Assembly: GCA_902772675.1 (NCBI GenBank)
Contig: CACYBN010000040.1
Location: 1-6,222, forward strand
DNA from: an uncultured Erysipelotrichaceae bacterium
Lineage (GTDB): Bacteria; Bacillota_I; Bacilli_A; RF39; UBA660
Reading direction: 5' to 3'
Length of the DNA: 6,222 nt
Within the stretch, counting starts at the first letter, position 1; every line of letters begins with the position of its first letter. Both the position numbers and the translations under genes were made by a program. The notes beneath the pieces were generated by a model. That model made no database searches and had not been told where the DNA came from. It saw only the letters and a list, made by a program, of their open reading frames with translations. This document shows, in pieces, positions 6,028-6,222 of the stretch.

Positions 6028-6222
6028 TGCATGTTTGGTTGGAATAAATAGTCAATATGATGGAAAGAATCATTACAATGAAGAAATATTTAATCTAATA
6101 AAAGAAGGAAAAGCTATTCCAGTATGTCCAGAACAATTAGGAGGATTAACTACTCCTAGAGCTCCATCAGAAATTAGAATTGTTAATGGAGAAAGAAGAG
6201 TATTTAATAATCTAGGAGAAGA
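6014..6222 (+). CDS. DUF523 family protein (TudS-like desulfurase family), N-terminal part
   Basis: ATG 6014 opens a frame that runs off the window; 69 codons are visible. The start overlaps the PRPP synthetase-like gene by 14 bases, and AGAGGG (6003-6008) lies 5 bases upstream, so the genes are translationally coupled. The pattern is that of DUF523: VSACLVGINSQYDGK near the start with C7, then IPVCPEQLGGLTTPRAPSE with C38 and E40. The family includes TudS, an iron-sulfur enzyme that converts 2-thiouracil to uracil using a cluster held by three cysteines. Two plausible ligands, C7 and C38, are visible and the third would lie past the window end. The common NCRYDG after the first Cys is NSQYDG here. 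The family call is firm; the desulfurase activity is inferred from the family. Confidence 0.88.
   Translation, partial: MIIVSACLVGINSQYDGKNHYNEEIFNLIKEGKAIPVCPEQLGGLTTPRAPSEIRIVNGERRVFNNLGE

Overview
The window is strongly AT-rich. Every gene lies on the + strand, with short gaps or small overlaps. Codons end mostly in A or T, Arg is mostly AGA, and the clearest Shine-Dalgarno (SD) sites are GAGGG and AAGGAGGG. This suggests a low-GC Gram-positive bacterium (Bacillota, perhaps a Bacilli or Mollicutes-related lineage). The standard bacterial code fits: Trp is written TGG in all the long genes, and none has an internal TGA. Nothing points clearly to a phage, plasmid or transposon, and I see no rRNA, tRNA, CRISPR array or insertion sequence.

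Layout, part 1 (1-4651) looks like one operon. It starts with the 3' end of a small membrane protein. Next is a very large protein of about 1159 residues. Its C-terminal third is a DNA-polymerase-beta-fold nucleotidyltransferase followed by a helical region resembling archaeal class I CCA-adding enzymes and OAS proteins. Then comes a histidine phosphatase (phosphoglycerate mutase-like), 8 bases downstream. Overlapping its end is a small zinc-ribbon gene that is broken, or frameshifted, at a TTTT run.

Part 2 (4652-4851) is a regulatory interval. It holds a good promoter (TTGAAT, 17-base spacer, extended -10 TATATT), a 23-codon ORF with its own ribosome binding site, and a rho-independent terminator whose hairpin contains the end and stop codon of that ORF. 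The next gene starts only 26 bases after the terminator. The arrangement is that of a transcription attenuator.

Part 3 (4852-6222) holds a divergent full-length ribose-phosphate pyrophosphokinase (PRPP synthetase) family protein. It overlaps by 14 bases the start of a DUF523 protein, the family that includes the 2-thiouracil desulfurase TudS. The second operon plausibly serves nucleotide or nucleobase salvage. The role of the first operon is unknown, but the nucleotidyltransferase and phosphatase suggest chemistry on RNA ends or nucleotides.
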